NCBI RefSeq assembly: GCF_014651375.1
Contig: NZ_BMWT01000003.1
Coordinates: 372,001 to 436,000, forward strand
Source: Tateyamaria omphalii
GTDB lineage: Bacteria; Pseudomonadota; Alphaproteobacteria; Rhodobacterales; Rhodobacteraceae
DNA length: 64,000 bases
Reading direction: 5' to 3'
The position numbers were made by a program, and so were the translations under genes. Positions 1-9,813 of the stretch are shown piece after piece (within the stretch, counting starts at the first letter, position 1; every line of letters starts with the position of its first letter). The notes below the pieces were generated by a model. It was not told the origin of the DNA. It made no database searches and was given only the letters and a program-made list of their open reading frames with translations.

Positions 1-63
1 GAGGTGTGAAAGCGCCTCGGTGCGTCGTTGGATGCTGAATTCCAACGCGTGCGTTCAGCCGCT

Positions 64-498
64 TTATTGGTGTTTCTCTTGTGCCGTCTCAGGCATGATA
101 AAGCGATCCAGTGGGATCTCGGCAATGCCTGTAATCTCGACCATCAGCCTTTGATCATAAAGCGATGACACTTCCAGCGTCGTGGTAACAGGAAATGGTG
201 CTTCAAAGAATTTCGCCCGCACCTCGCCACACCCCATGAACGCTTGAATGTCCGTCGTGAACTGCTGAAGAGACACGATGTCGCTCATCTTTCCGCCCAT
301 CGCCTCCAGGATGGCCGCAATATTGCGCAAGACCTGCGCCACTTGCGCCGCCATATCCCCGTCACCCACAACCTGACCGTCAGGGTCGAGCGCGACCTGT
401 CCCTTGAGGTAGATCGTCTTTCCGTCTCCCGAGATGACGGATTGAGAAAACGCGCCAAACGGGCTCCAGACATGTGGTGGGTTGAAACTTTTTGCCAT
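64..498 (-). CDS. RidA family protein (Rid/YjgF/YER057c/UK114)
   Basis: A 144-residue protein with the single-domain Rid fold length. The N-terminal part (KSFNPPHVWSPFGAFSQSV) and the YLKGQVALDPDG strand match the family pattern, and the C-terminal EITGIAEIP strand is typical. The family includes enamine/imine deaminases that clear reactive intermediates of PLP enzymes. The catalytic arginine of true RidA proteins (usually in an RxxxxV context near residue 105) is not obvious; the corresponding region reads TTTLEVSSLYDQRLMVEI, so this may belong to one of the Rid subgroups without deaminase activity. It is a single gene with no operon partner visible in the window. Confidence 0.85.
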   Translation of the reverse strand: MAKSFNPPHVWSPFGAFSQSVISGDGKTIYLKGQVALDPDGQVVGDGDMAAQVAQVLRNIAAILEAMGGKMSDIVSLQQFTTDIQAFMGCGEVRAKFFEAPFPVTTTLEVSSLYDQRLMVEITGIAEIPLDRFIMPETAQEKHQ

Positions 499-736
499 GT
501 TGCATGTCCTGTCTGCCGCTCAATGCGAAGCCATTGACCGTTATTCGACACACTAGCGCCTCCAAGCCGATCAAGCGACAACAAGTCGTCGATGGCACCT
601 CTACCCGGCAGTGCGTCTTGCTTGGGGCGTGCGCGGAATGCTCTGAACCCGCTTCTATGTGCTGCATGAAATGTCGGTGGGCCACCTATGGCCTTGTCAC
701 TCAAGCGACCAAACATGCGTGCTTGATGGCCCTACC

Positions 737-1291
737 TCAGCCACCATATGTATTCCCGCTGGAACGAATGAGGGACGTCAAGACATGGTCCTCCCATACA
801 TCTGCGATCTTTAGATACTTGCGGGCATAGCCTTCTTTCTCAAACCCCAGGCGTTCCAGCAACGCGCCGGAACGTGTGTTGGCGGGCATGTAGTTTGCCA
901 TCACACGGTGCAGCCCATACCTGTCGAAGACAGCCGGTATTGTGACCGAGAGTGCCTCATACATGAGGCCCCGACCTTCGTGGTTGTGATCAATTGAATA
1001 CCCCAAATAGCACGCCAGAAAGGCACCGCGCGTCACGTCGTTAAAGTTGCAGAGACCTATGATCTCTGCGCAGCCGGTCAGCCTAATGGCGAAATGATAG
1101 GACGAACCAGACGCGTTGTTGCTTTCCTGCGCAGCCGCACGCGCCTGCCAGGCCTCAAGGCTGTGATGGTCGGGAACTCGCGCAGGTTCCCAGGGCCGAA
1201 GATGTGTTTCATTGCGCTGGTAGTAAGCGAAGATTGGTTCTGCATCGTCGGCTGTCACAAGCTCAACATGTGTTCTGTCAGAAACAATCAT
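737..1291 (-). CDS. GNAT family N-acetyltransferase (RimJ/RimL type)
   Basis: About 184 residues from the ATG at 1291 (MIVSDRTHVELVTADD); an upstream in-frame ATG at 1354 adds 21 residues of unlikely sequence. The order of motifs is that of ribosomal-protein-alanine acetyltransferase relatives: an N-terminal LRPWEPAR segment, a central ACYLGYSIDHNHEGRGLMYEAL acetyl-CoA-binding strand-loop with GRG, and a C-terminal MANYMPANTRSGALLERLGFEKEG motif. The family N-acetylates protein N-termini or small molecules using acetyl-CoA in the cytoplasm. Nothing beside it suggests the substrate, so rimJ is only a possible name. Confidence 0.85.
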   Translation of the reverse strand: MIVSDRTHVELVTADDAEPIFAYYQRNETHLRPWEPARVPDHHSLEAWQARAAAQESNNASGSSYHFAIRLTGCAEIIGLCNFNDVTRGAFLACYLGYSIDHNHEGRGLMYEALSVTIPAVFDRYGLHRVMANYMPANTRSGALLERLGFEKEGYARKYLKIADVWEDHVLTSLIRSSGNTYGG

Positions 1292-1801
1292 GTGGTGAAC
1301 CAACGCTGCTCGTGCTTGCAGCGCGACCTTGGATGGATCGTGGACAGGGGTCAATACGCGTGCCGGCTAATGGTCTCTGAACACGGCGTCGGCTGTGAGT
1401 GGAAGCATTCACGACATCGATCTGGCTGACGACAGGCGTCAAACTGCAGCTTCTGAAAGGGCACAGACAACATGCAATAACCCTGTCCCCGGGCTTGCGC
1501 TGATCAGCTCGAAATATTGCTGCATCCAGCCAGTGCGTCAGGATCATTGATCACTTTGATCTTGCTGCTGCCTTTTCATTTGTTGCGCAGGTGCGCAATA
1601 TTGTTGCGCCGATGCCACAGGGTTTCCCCAGCGTCATTTCCACTGTTGAACGAATCTCCAAACCCCGCCGATACAGCGCCTCCCGACAGTTCAGGTCGGA
1701 CCCTAGCGGCAAGAGGTGATCACTCTTCCGGTGCGGGCGGCGCTGCCGACCTCGTATGCCAGGGCCGGGTTGACCAAAGGGACGTGGTTTAGGTCCACGC
1801 A
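1292..1801. other. Gene-poor stretch upstream of tRNA-Asn
   Basis: No convincing coding sequence. Two small structures are visible. TTGCGCA-GG-TGCGCAA at 1583-1598 is a perfect 7-bp inverted repeat, followed by another TTGCGC. CGTGG-TTTAGGT-CCACG at 1783-1799 folds like a tRNA T-arm but lacks the normal TTCRANY loop. The latter lies directly before the tRNA-Asn and may be the decayed end of another tRNA. Confidence 0.4.
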
Positions 1802-1877
1802 CGATGTGTAGCTCAATCGGTAGAGCATCAGACTGTTAATCTGAGTGTCGCGGGTTCGACTCCCGTCACAACGACCA
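1802..1877 (+). tRNA. tRNA-Asn (anticodon GTT), atypical
   Basis: Cloverleaf: acceptor 1802-1808, D-arm 1811-1826, anticodon arm 1828-1844 with the GTT anticodon at 1835-1837 (loop CTGTTAA, stem TCAGA/TCTGA perfect), T-arm 1850-1866 with loop TTCGACT, acceptor 3' strand 1867-1873, discriminator A1874 and encoded CCA 1875-1877. Two oddities: the acceptor stem CGATGTG/CACAACG has an A-A mismatch at its third pair, and the first base is C, unlike usual bacterial tRNA-Asn. It is probably functional or only recently decayed; whether the genome has another tRNA-Asn cannot be seen here. Confidence 0.7.
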
Positions 1878-2289
1878 TGGGTCAAGTGGAAACACTTTGG
1901 GTTCGACTCCCATAGGGGCCTGCAAGGGCTTCACCATTTTCGGATCCGGGGTTGTCCTAGCAGGGGTGGACCTCGTGGCGTGGTCGTTTCGGCGGCTTTG
2001 CCAAAGGGTCCGCACCTGCTCTGATCGATAGTCGGGCGCGGGGTTGATGATGTTTGACGTGCCGGTCCGGGCCGGGTGGATTTCGATCTGCCCCATGCCC
2101 CGATTTGCGCTGCGGCGTCCGCTCCTCCCCGGCTCCACCTTCGGTTTCGGCGCGGGGCGGCTCCGGGTCTTTTCTGCCCTTCACGGGGCTTCACACCTGT
2201 CAGCCGTTCTGGCTGCAACCCCCTGAAAACCAAAAAGGAGTTCGCGCTTTGCGACGACGATGATCCGAAAGATATGAAGGAGAGACGAC
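1878..2289. other. Intergenic stretch with a tRNA 3'-half-like remnant
   Basis: No gene recognised in 412 bases. At 1897-1914 the sequence TTTGGGTTCGACTCCCAT repeats the T-arm loop and stem pattern of the tRNA just upstream (both contain GGGTTCGACTCCC). This suggests a partial duplication of the tRNA 3' half. Open frames in either direction across 1930-2280 have low-complexity, Arg/Pro/Gly-rich translations and are probably chance frames in GC-rich DNA. The promoter of the next gene should lie near 2200-2285. Confidence 0.4.
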
Positions 2290-3423
2290 ATGACACTGAT
2301 AGATTTTGTGATGGGCCGGCGGATGCTGACCCTGACGGAAACCGAGCGGGCGCTGGTGATGCGCAAGGGCCGGTTTGACACCATTCTAGGCCCCGGACGG
2401 CACGGTGTTGCACGGCGCAATACGGACGTTCTGGTGTTCGACATGTCGGACCCTCATTTCAAGTCGGACTACATCGACGCGCTTGTGAAAACGCGGCCCG
2501 ATCTGGTGGAGGCGCATCTGACTCAAGTGCGGACCGGTGCGGACGAGGTGGCGATCCTGAACCGGGATGGCCGGGCGTTCGAGGTGGTGACACCGGATCA
2601 CCGGACCTTTGTCTGGACCGATGCGGGGCCCTGGACGGTGGATCGGGTTGATCTGTCGGACGGGCACGAGGTGCCGCAAGCGCTGGCGCAACGTCTGATG
2701 CGGTCGGGTCTGACCCGGGCGCTGACCTCGACCGAGGTGTCTGCTGGTTACGTGGGCATCCTGTCTGTTGACGGGGTGGTCACGCGGCAGGTCGCGCCTG
2801 GCACGCACTGGTTCTGGATGCTGGGTCGGAAGCACCTGATCAAGCTCGTTGACACCCGGTGGCAGGCCCATGAGGTTGGCGGGCAGGAGATCCTGACCCG
2901 GGACCGGGTGTCGCTGCGGGTGAACCTGTCGGCGGATTACCGGGTGACCGACCCCATGCGGGCGGTGGCCGAGGCTAAGGATTTTGTCGCCGCACTTCAC
3001 CTGTCGCTGCAGTTGGCGTTCCGGAAAACCCTTGGGGCGCTGACGCTGGACGAGGTGCTGGCTGACAAAGTGTCGGTGAGCGCCGAGGCTGCGGCCGGGG
3101 TCCGGTCTGAGATGGCTGGTCTGGGCATCGAGGTGGGTGAGATCGCTCTGAAAGACGTGATCCTGCCTGGCGAGATGCGGGACATCCTGAACCAGGTTGT
3201 CGCGGCCCAGAAAGAGGCTGAGGCCAACGTGATCCGGCGGCGGGAGGAAACGAACGCCACGCGGTCGCTGCTCAACACGGCTAAGGTGATGGCGGAGAAC
3301 CCCGTCATGCTGCGGCTGAAAGAGCTGGAAGCGTTGGAGACGATTGCCGGCAAGGTCGAACGGCTGACCGTGCACAACGGGGCCGAAGGGCTGATGCGGG
3401 ACATCGTCAGGCTGCAGGACTGA
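2290..3423 (+). CDS. Slipin/SPFH (band 7) family protein
   Basis: A 377-residue protein. Residues of about 130-320 carry the band 7 pattern: EVSAGYVGILSVDGVV, a tract ending in TRDRVSLRVNLSADYRVTDP, and the typical VGEIALKDVILPGEMRDILNQVVAAQKEAEA at the start of the C-terminal helix, as in slipins/stomatins. SPFH proteins form oligomeric membrane microdomain scaffolds and often regulate partner proteases. No NfeD or FtsH partner lies next to it, and no hydrophobic N-terminal hairpin is obvious, so membrane attachment is uncertain. CGG supplies most of its arginine codons, which differs from the neighbouring genes. A good RBS (AAGGAGAG, 2278-2285) precedes ATG 2290. Confidence 0.85.
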   Translation: MTLIDFVMGRRMLTLTETERALVMRKGRFDTILGPGRHGVARRNTDVLVFDMSDPHFKSDYIDALVKTRPDLVEAHLTQVRTGADEVAILNRDGRAFEVVTPDHRTFVWTDAGPWTVDRVDLSDGHEVPQALAQRLMRSGLTRALTSTEVSAGYVGILSVDGVVTRQVAPGTHWFWMLGRKHLIKLVDTRWQAHEVGGQEILTRDRVSLRVNLSADYRVTDPMRAVAEAKDFVAALHLSLQLAFRKTLGALTLDEVLADKVSVSAEAAAGVRSEMAGLGIEVGEIALKDVILPGEMRDILNQVVAAQKEAEANVIRRREETNATRSLLNTAKVMAENPVMLRLKELEALETIAGKVERLTVHNGAEGLMRDIVRLQD

Positions 3424-3429
3424 AGCAAA

Positions 3430-3464
3430 GGGCCGATCCGGGTTTGTCGGGTCGGCCCGTTTTT
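3430..3464 (+). terminator. Rho-independent terminator of the slipin gene
   Basis: An 11-bp stem (3430-3440 with 3448-3458, one G-T pair) with a 7-base loop is followed by a run of five T at 3460-3464. It begins seven bases after the stop codon. Confidence 0.9.
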
Positions 3465-3471
3465 ATGCGGA

Positions 3472-3556
3472 CGCGGCAAGCCGCGACGCGATGTTTTAGG
3501 GGGCGCTGCCCCCGCGCGTGCCGCGCTCCCCCGAGGTATTTTCAGCCAGAAGAAGA
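3472..3556. repeat. Clustered small hairpins with Roseobacter-type intergenic repeat
   Basis: Between the convergent slipin and valS genes lie back-to-back hairpins: CGCGGC-AA-GCCGCG near 3475, GGGGGC-GCT-GCCCCC at 3499-3513 and GCGCG-TGC-CGCGC at 3514-3526. They are followed by CCCCCGAGGTATTTTCAGCC and an AGAAGAAG tail. From memory, similar strings recur at gene ends in Rhodobacteraceae genomes. It probably serves as a terminator or mRNA-end element for valS. Confidence 0.6.
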
Positions 3557-3558
3557 GG

Positions 3559-6500
3559 TTAGAGTTCCTTGAGGCGGGTGAGCGCTTCCTGGAGTTTGGC
3601 TTCTTCCTCTTCGCGCAGGGCGAGGTTGGCTTTGGTTTCTTCGACCACTTCGGCGGGTGCGCTTGTCGCAAATTTGGGGTTTTTGAGCCGTCCGCGCAGG
3701 CCGCCGAGTTCCTTGGCCAGCTTGCCGAGGGTCTTTTCGAGCCGGGCGATTTCTTCGCCGACGTCGATGACATCCGCGAGGGGCAGGCCGAAGGTGCCGC
3801 CGGAGATCGCCAGCGCCACGGTGCCTTTGGGGAAGTCATCGGATTCTGTGAGCGATTCAAGTCGTGCGAAGCGGTGGATGAGCGCCTTGTTGCGCTCGTA
3901 AGACGCTTTTGCGTCGGGTGAGAACCCTTTGACAACGCAAGGGATATAGGCCCCGGCGGGGACGTGCATCTGGGCGCGGGCGGAGCGGATGGCTTCGATC
4001 AGTTTGATCACCCAGTTGAGTTCGGCGTCGGCGTCCGCGTCCACCAGATCGGTGGTGTAGGTCGGCCAGTCGGCGTGGATAAGCCGTTTGGGCCGGTCCT
4101 TTTGTCCCCAAAGCTCTTCGGTGATGAAGGGCATGATCGGGTGCAGCAGGAGCAAGCATTGGTCGAGGACCCAGGCATAGGTGGCCTTGGTTTCTGCGAT
4201 GTCTTCCGGCGTGCCTTCGTCGAAGATGGGTTTGGTGAACTCCAGATACCAGTCGCAGAAGGTGTTCCAGGTGAATGCGTAGAGGGCCGAGGCCGCGTCG
4301 TTGAAGCGGTAGTCGGTGAGGGCCTGGTCCACCGTTTCGCGCGTTTTGGCGATTTCGCCTTTGATCCAGCGGTTGAGCGGGTGTTTGGTGTCAGGGACGT
4401 TCGCGCTATGCGGCAGGTCGAAGACGCCCCGCATCTCGCCATAGCTGGCGGCGTTCCAGAGCTTTGTGCCGAAGTTGCGGTAACCTGCGATGCGTTGGGT
4501 GTCGAGTTTGAGCGTGCCGCCGAGCGAGGCCATGGCCGCGGAGGAGAAGCGCAGGGCGTCGGCCCCGTATTCCTCGATCAAATCGAGCGGGTCCATGACG
4601 TTGCCGGTGGATTTCGACATCTTCTTGCCCTTGGCGTCGCGGACGAGGCCGTGCAGGTAGACGGTGTCAAACGGGATTTTGTCGGTGATCGCGAGTTGCA
4701 TCATCATCATGCGGGCGACCCAGAAGAACAGGATGTCCTGACCGGTGATGAGGTCCGAGGTGGGGAAGTATTTGGCAAGTTCCTCGGTGTCCTCGGGCCA
4801 TCCGAGGGTGCCGATGGGCCAGAGGCCGGAGGAGAACCAGGTGTCCAGGACGTCGGGGTCGCGCTCGATACCAACCTGCACCAATTCACCTCCATCTTGG
4901 CCGTCGGCCCATTCGGCAGAAAACAGGTGTGTATACTCGACCGGCACCGTGTAGTGCCTACGCGCCATTTCGAGTGCCTCTTCTTCGGTTGAAGCACAAA
5001 ACAGATAACTGTCCCCTGACGGAGAAAGCTTCCCAGGTCCTTGCGCAAAAACCTCGTCAACTACCGGACCCATCCAAACCGGGATCTGGTGCCCCCACCA
5101 GAGCTGGCGCGAGATGCACCAGGGTTCGATGTTTTCCAGCCAGTGGAAATAGACCTTCTCCCCGCTCTCGGGGAGGATTTTGACATCGCCATTGCGCACC
5201 GCATCGAGCGCGGGGCCGACGATCTTGGCGCTGTCCACGAACCATTGGTCCGTCAGCAGGGGTTCGATGACCACTTTGGAGCGGTCGCCGAAGGGTTGCA
5301 TGATGGGTTTGTTTTCAACATAGGGGCGCGTTTCGGGGCCGTCTTCGGTCTCGACCGTTTCCATGACCGCATTGCCCTCAGCCGTGATGTCTGCAACTAC
5401 GCGCGCGCGCGCTTCTTCGCGGGTGAGGCCGCGATAGGCGTCGGGCACGAGGTTCATGGCGGCGATCACGGACTCGTCCGGCAGGGGCACATCGCCATTG
5501 GCGATTGCTTGCGCGGCGGCAGCCTCTTCGGAGTAGGGTTTGCCGTCGGCGCGCATCGCGGCCTTCGTGTCCATCAGGTTATACATCGGGATGCCGCCGC
5601 GTTTGGCGACCTGATAGTCGTTGAAGTCGTGCGCGCCCGTGATCTTGACCGCGCCCGAGCCGAAATCTGGGTCGGGGTATTCGTCGGTGATGATCGGGAT
5701 CAGGCGGCGGTGCTCTTTCGGCCCGACCGGGATTTCACAGAGTTTTCTGACGATTGGGGCATAGCGTTCATCGGATGGGTGAACCGCAACAGCCCCATCG
5801 CCCAACATCGTTTCTGGCCGGGTCGTAGCGATGGAGATGTAGTCGCGTTCCTCGGTCAGCGTGACATTGCCGTCTTCGTCTTTCTCGACATAGGTATAGG
5901 TCTCGCCCCCGGCGAGCGGGTATTTGAAGTGCCACATGTGACCGGCAACTTCGAGGTTTTCGACCTCGACATCGGAAATGGCTGTTTCAAAATGCGGGTC
6001 CCAGTTCACCAGCCGCTTGCCGCGGTAGATCAGGCCTTTGTTGTACATCTCCACAAAAACCTTGATCACGGCATCGTGGAAGTTGCCTTCGTTGCCTGCA
6101 GGCGCACCCGGCGCGCCAGACATGGTAAAGGCCTCGCGCGACCAGTCGCAGGATGCGCCGAGGCGCTTGAGCTGGTCGCGGATGGTCCCGCCGGATTCCG
6201 ACTTCCATTCCCAGATCTTCTGGGTGAACGCGTCGCGCCCCAGTTCGGTACGGGAGGGTTGTTGGGTTTCAGCCAGCCGCCGTTCGACAACCATTTGCGT
6301 GGCGATGCCTGCATGGTCTGTGCCCGGCTGCCAAAGCGTGTCAAATCCGCGCATCCGGTGCCAGCGCGTCAAGATGTCCTGCAACGTGTTGTTAAAGGCG
6401 TGGCCCATGTGCAGGACGCCCGTGACGTTGGGCGGGGGGATCATGACGCAATAGGTGGCCGCATCGGTACGCGCGTTGGCGCCCGCCTTGAAACAGCCCG

Positions 6501-6564
6501 CCGCTTCCCAGTCGGCATAAATGCGGGCTTCGGCCTCTTTTGCGTTGAATTTACCCAGTGCCAT
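3559..6564 (-). CDS. valS: Valyl-tRNA synthetase
   Basis: Class I aminoacyl-tRNA synthetase that charges tRNA-Val in the cytoplasm. From ATG 6564 ([20 protein letters not shown]) it has 1001 residues; an ATG 102 bases upstream adds only a Pro/His-rich stretch. The HIGH signature appears as [15 protein letters not shown] (HMGH, residues 52-55) and KMSKS as KKMSKSTGN near residue 648. [16 protein letters not shown] and the C-terminal valine-type coiled coil ([19 protein letters not shown]) are present. The segment between WWGHQIPVW and DVLDTWFSS is longer than in E. coli ValS by roughly 35-40 residues and is visibly less GC-rich (about 4870-5060), so it is probably a lineage-specific insert. 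Confidence 0.98.
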   Translation of the reverse strand: MALGKFNAKEAEARIYADWEAAGCFKAGANARTDAATYCVMIPPPNVTGVLHMGHAFNNTLQDILTRWHRMRGFDTLWQPGTDHAGIATQMVVERRLAETQQPSRTELGRDAFTQKIWEWKSESGGTIRDQLKRLGASCDWSREAFTMSGAPGAPAGNEGNFHDAVIKVFVEMYNKGLIYRGKRLVNWDPHFETAISDVEVENLEVAGHMWHFKYPLAGGETYTYVEKDEDGNVTLTEERDYISIATTRPETMLGDGAVAVHPSDERYAPIVRKLCEIPVGPKEHRRLIPIITDEYPDPDFGSGAVKITGAHDFNDYQVAKRGGIPMYNLMDTKAAMRADGKPYSEEAAAAQAIANGDVPLPDESVIAAMNLVPDAYRGLTREEARARVVADITAEGNAVMETVETEDGPETRPYVENKPIMQPFGDRSKVVIEPLLTDQWFVDSAKIVGPALDAVRNGDVKILPESGEKVYFHWLENIEPWCISRQLWWGHQIPVWMGPVVDEVFAQGPGKLSPSGDSYLFCASTEEEALEMARRHYTVPVEYTHLFSAEWADGQDGGELVQVGIERDPDVLDTWFSSGLWPIGTLGWPEDTEELAKYFPTSDLITGQDILFFWVARMMMMQLAITDKIPFDTVYLHGLVRDAKGKKMSKSTGNVMDPLDLIEEYGADALRFSSAAMASLGGTLKLDTQRIAGYRNFGTKLWNAASYGEMRGVFDLPHSANVPDTKHPLNRWIKGEIAKTRETVDQALTDYRFNDAASALYAFTWNTFCDWYLEFTKPIFDEGTPEDIAETKATYAWVLDQCLLLLHPIMPFITEELWGQKDRPKRLIHADWPTYTTDLVDADADAELNWVIKLIEAIRSARAQMHVPAGAYIPCVVKGFSPDAKASYERNKALIHRFARLESLTESDDFPKGTVALAISGGTFGLPLADVIDVGEEIARLEKTLGKLAKELGGLRGRLKNPKFATSAPAEVVEETKANLALREEEEAKLQEALTRLKEL

Positions 6565-6664
6565 GGCGCTGATCCCTCTGTGTGATTGCCGCGTGAGATA
6601 GCGGTGTGGGGGGGTGAAGGGAAGGGGCTTTCGGGCAGGTAGGCCGTGCGATAAGGTCCACGGC

Positions 6665-7441
6665 ATGAAGGACTACACGAATGGCCCCGCGCCTGGTTTT
6701 TTCATCATGTGGTGGAACAAGGGCGCGCTGCTTCCAGTCGCTTTGACCGTGTTCGTGCTGTTGCTGACCTATGGCAGCTATCAATCACTCAAGCTGGGCT
6801 TGGCTTTCGATGCACGAGGTGTCGTTATTGAGGCGACCGCTACGGATCGACGTGAGCAGCGCGTGCGCCGAAATGATCGGACGGAAACAGATTGCTACGT
6901 GACATTTGAATACAGGGCCGAAGGCGCGATTCAATCGGTCGAACGTAAGGTTGACCGAGGCCTTTATCGATCGCTTGTTCCAGGCACTCCACGCGACATT
7001 CGCTACCTGCCGGAGCGACCCCGCCGGATGGAGTATACCATTGGCAAGACCTGGCGGGACGGGCAGGTCAGTCGGTGGATTGCGTTGGTCTTTGGACTTG
7101 GGGCACTGGGGGCCTTCTGGTGGACGGCGCGGCCCGCTGTCGAAGCGTTGCGCGCGCGCAAGTTCGGGCGTGTGGAATGGGCCAAGGTGCTGCATATAGA
7201 TGAGCGGATCACGCAAACTAAGCGTGGCAAGAAGACAAGGTATGTACTTGTCTGGGAAGACAGCCAGGGCGCGCGCGGCGAAAGCTTGGCGTCCAGTCTG
7301 CAAAGCCGATATTTCCGGTATGATCCGGGTTCGGATATCGAGGTTTATCGCGACAGTCGGGGCAAGACGTGGTGGGTCGGCGATGTCGGCCCTCGGGCAA
7401 CCGCACCAACGGTGCCGGATGCAGGAAAGTCCGTGTCGTAA
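6665..7441 (+). CDS. DUF3592-like membrane protein
   Basis: About 258 residues from ATG 6665 ([13 protein letters not shown]). It has one N-terminal membrane helix ([18 protein letters not shown]), then a DUF3592-type beta domain (a [17 protein letters not shown] segment leading to [21 protein letters not shown]), a second helix ([16 protein letters not shown]), and a second domain repeating the pattern ([18 protein letters not shown]...[11 protein letters not shown]). The function of DUF3592 is unknown. It is divergent from valS, with 100 bp between the starts. Confidence 0.75.
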   Translation: MKDYTNGPAPGFFIMWWNKGALLPVALTVFVLLLTYGSYQSLKLGLAFDARGVVIEATATDRREQRVRRNDRTETDCYVTFEYRAEGAIQSVERKVDRGLYRSLVPGTPRDIRYLPERPRRMEYTIGKTWRDGQVSRWIALVFGLGALGAFWWTARPAVEALRARKFGRVEWAKVLHIDERITQTKRGKKTRYVLVWEDSQGARGESLASSLQSRYFRYDPGSDIEVYRDSRGKTWWVGDVGPRATAPTVPDAGKSVS

Positions 7442-7515
7442 CTGGTGCTGGACACCGCGCACGCACGCGATAGGTTCGCCCGTAACAACGCCCCCAGGCA
7501 GACAGGAGTGCTCCC

Positions 7516-9813
7516 ATGGAAAAGTTTGGTAAATCCCAGCCCGTGAAACGTCGTGAAGATGTGCGGTTCCTGACCGGAGAGGGGCGTTACGTGGATGACA
7601 TCGCTCCAGCCAATGCGTTGCATACATTCGTGTTTCGGTCCCCGGTTGCTCATGGCGTGATCACGGAACTGGATGTGAGCGACGCGCGCGAAGCGGATGG
7701 GGTGCACGCGGTCTATGTGCTGGCGGACCTTGAAGTGGCAGGCATGAATGTCGGCATGCAGGGGGCAACGGTCAAAAACCGCGATGGCACGGATGGGGCC
7801 GCCCCTGAACGTCCCATCCTGGCGCGGGGTCGCCTGCGCTTTGTGGGCGAACCTGTGGCTGTGATCGTGGCCGAAACACTGGTGCAGGCCCGGGACGCGG
7901 CTGAGATGATCATGCTCGACTACGATGATCTGCCAGCCAAGATGGACATGGCCTCGGGGGGCGAGACGGTACACGCCGAAGCGCCCGACAATGTCGCCTA
8001 TGACTGGCATATGGGTGATGAGGCTGCGACCCAAGCGGCCTTTGACGCCGCGGCGCGCGTCGTGTCGCTGGATGTGGGGGACAACCGCATCATCGTGAAC
8101 TCGATGGAGCCGCGCGGCTGCTACGCAGAACCCGAAGGCGACCGCGTGCATGTGGCGATCAACGGGCAGGGCGTGTGGGGACCCAAAGACCAACTTGCCA
8201 AGGCGCTGAACATCCCTGCGGATGATATCCGCGTCACCAACCCGGACACGGGCGGCGGCTTTGGCATGAAGGGGATGATGTATCCAGAATACTTCGTGGT
8301 GGCCCATGCCGCGCGCGACCTGAAGCGTCCCGTGCGCTGGATGTCCGAACGGACCGAGGCGATGTTGTCGGACAATGCAGGCCGCGATCTGACTTCGCTG
8401 ACCGAACTGGCGTTTGACGAAAACCACCGCATCATCGGTTACCGCGTCTTCACCGAGGCGAATATGGGGGCCTATAACTCCCAATACGCACAGGCCATTC
8501 AGACCCAACTGTTCAGCCGGGTGCTGACAGGCGTCTACGATATGCCCGCGGCCTATCTGCGGTCTGTCGGCTACTACACCAACAGCACCCAAGTGGATGC
8601 GTATCGGGGTGCGGGTCGGCCCGAGGCGATCTACATCCTGGAACGTGCCATGGACCGCGCGGCGCGCGAGTTGGGCGTGGACCCGCTCGAGTTGCGCCGC
8701 ATTAACTTCATCAAGCCAGACCAGTTTCCCTACGCCACGCTGGTGGGCGAGACCTATGATGTGGGTGACTTCGATAAGGTGCTGCGCCGGGCCGAGGCCG
8801 AGGCGGATATCCCCGGCTTTGCCGCGCGCAAAGCTGCCGATGCGGCAGAGGGGCGCCTGCGCGGTCTGGGCCTGTGTTACTATATCGAAAGTATTCTCGG
8901 TGATCCTGCCGAGAGTGCGAAGGTCGAATTTACGGATGAGGGCCGTGTGAATATCTATGTCGGCACCCAATCGAACGGGCAGGGGCATGAAACTGTCTAT
9001 GCCCAGTTCCTGGCGGATCAGACGGGGATTCCGGTCGACATGATCGACGTGGTGCAAGGTGACAGCGACCGCATCAAGCAGGGTGGCGGCACCGGCGGGT
9101 CCCGCTCGGTGACCGTGCAGAACACGGCAACGCTGGCGACGGTATCGGCGATGACCGACGCGTTCGTGGCCTTTCTGAGCGAAGAAGAGGGCGTGCCTGC
9201 CTCTGATATCGCCTTTGATGATGAACAATTCCGGATCGAGGGATCGAACATGACCCCCACCATGCTGGAGGTTGCTGACATGGCCCGCGAGAAGGGGCGC
9301 GAGGACCTGCTGGTCCATGAACAGCGCACCAAGCTCGAGGCGCGCAGCTTCCCCAATGGCTGTCATGTTACAGAAGTTGTAGTGGATCCCGACACCGGCG
9401 TTGTGACAGTTGATCGCTACGCGGTCGTTGACGATTTTGGTAATCTTATCAACCCGATGCTGGCCGAAGGGCAGGTGCATGGCGGTGTTGTCCAGGGCAT
9501 CGGACAAGCGCTGACCGAGCATGTTCAGTTCGATGAAGACGGCCAATTGCTCACGGCAACGTTCATGGATTACGCCTTGCCCCGTGCGGATGATGTTCCC
9601 TACATCGGGTTTACGTCCGAGCCGGTTCCGTCAACCGCGAATGTCATGGGCATGAAGGGCTGCGGTGAGGCTGGCACGGTTGGAGCGTTGGCTGCGGTGT
9701 CCAACGCGGTGCAGGATGCGCTGTGGGAGCACGGCGTGCGGCAGGCAGATATGCCATTCACACCGATGAAGGTTTGGGACTTGATGAAGGATGCTCGGAT
9801 CGCGGCTGAATAA
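7516..9813 (+). CDS. Molybdopterin-binding large subunit, form II CoxL-like (xanthine dehydrogenase family)
   Basis: A 765-residue protein of the molybdenum hydroxylase large-subunit family, which binds the Mo-cytosine-dinucleotide cofactor and oxidises CO, aldehydes or N-heterocycles. Visible motifs: the N-terminal RREDVRFLTGEGRYVDDI; GGGFGMKG near residue 250; AYRGAGRPEA near 361, the active-site loop that marks form II rather than form I (AYxCSFR) CoxL; GQGHET near 482; GGTGGSRS near 523; and the catalytic glutamate in KGCGEAGT near 715. The FAD-binding and [2Fe-2S] subunits normally encoded alongside are absent, and the downstream neighbour is a DUF2235 hydrolase overlapping it by 23 bp. 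The substrate is unknown; CO oxidation is unlikely for form II alone. Confidence 0.9.
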   Translation: MEKFGKSQPVKRREDVRFLTGEGRYVDDIAPANALHTFVFRSPVAHGVITELDVSDAREADGVHAVYVLADLEVAGMNVGMQGATVKNRDGTDGAAPERPILARGRLRFVGEPVAVIVAETLVQARDAAEMIMLDYDDLPAKMDMASGGETVHAEAPDNVAYDWHMGDEAATQAAFDAAARVVSLDVGDNRIIVNSMEPRGCYAEPEGDRVHVAINGQGVWGPKDQLAKALNIPADDIRVTNPDTGGGFGMKGMMYPEYFVVAHAARDLKRPVRWMSERTEAMLSDNAGRDLTSLTELAFDENHRIIGYRVFTEANMGAYNSQYAQAIQTQLFSRVLTGVYDMPAAYLRSVGYYTNSTQVDAYRGAGRPEAIYILERAMDRAARELGVDPLELRRINFIKPDQFPYATLVGETYDVGDFDKVLRRAEAEADIPGFAARKAADAAEGRLRGLGLCYYIESILGDPAESAKVEFTDEGRVNIYVGTQSNGQGHETVYAQFLADQTGIPVDMIDVVQGDSDRIKQGGGTGGSRSVTVQNTATLATVSAMTDAFVAFLSEEEGVPASDIAFDDEQFRIEGSNMTPTMLEVADMAREKGREDLLVHEQRTKLEARSFPNGCHVTEVVVDPDTGVVTVDRYAVVDDFGNLINPMLAEGQVHGGVVQGIGQALTEHVQFDEDGQLLTATFMDYALPRADDVPYIGFTSEPVPSTANVMGMKGCGEAGTVGALAAVSNAVQDALWEHGVRQADMPFTPMKVWDLMKDARIAAE

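Noticed and set aside
1355-2289. Several 60-160 codon frames in the tRNA-Asn region
   Set aside because: They overlap the tRNA or each other on both strands, and their translations are low-complexity with no family resemblance.
5041-6585. Long open frame on the plus strand opposite valS (514 codons)
   Set aside because: It lies wholly inside valS and its translation has no recognisable domain; long antisense frames are expected in GC-rich genes.
7345-9546. 733-codon frame on the minus strand opposite the CoxL-like gene
   Set aside because: His/Arg/Gly-rich translation without family resemblance, fully shadowed by a well-conserved gene.
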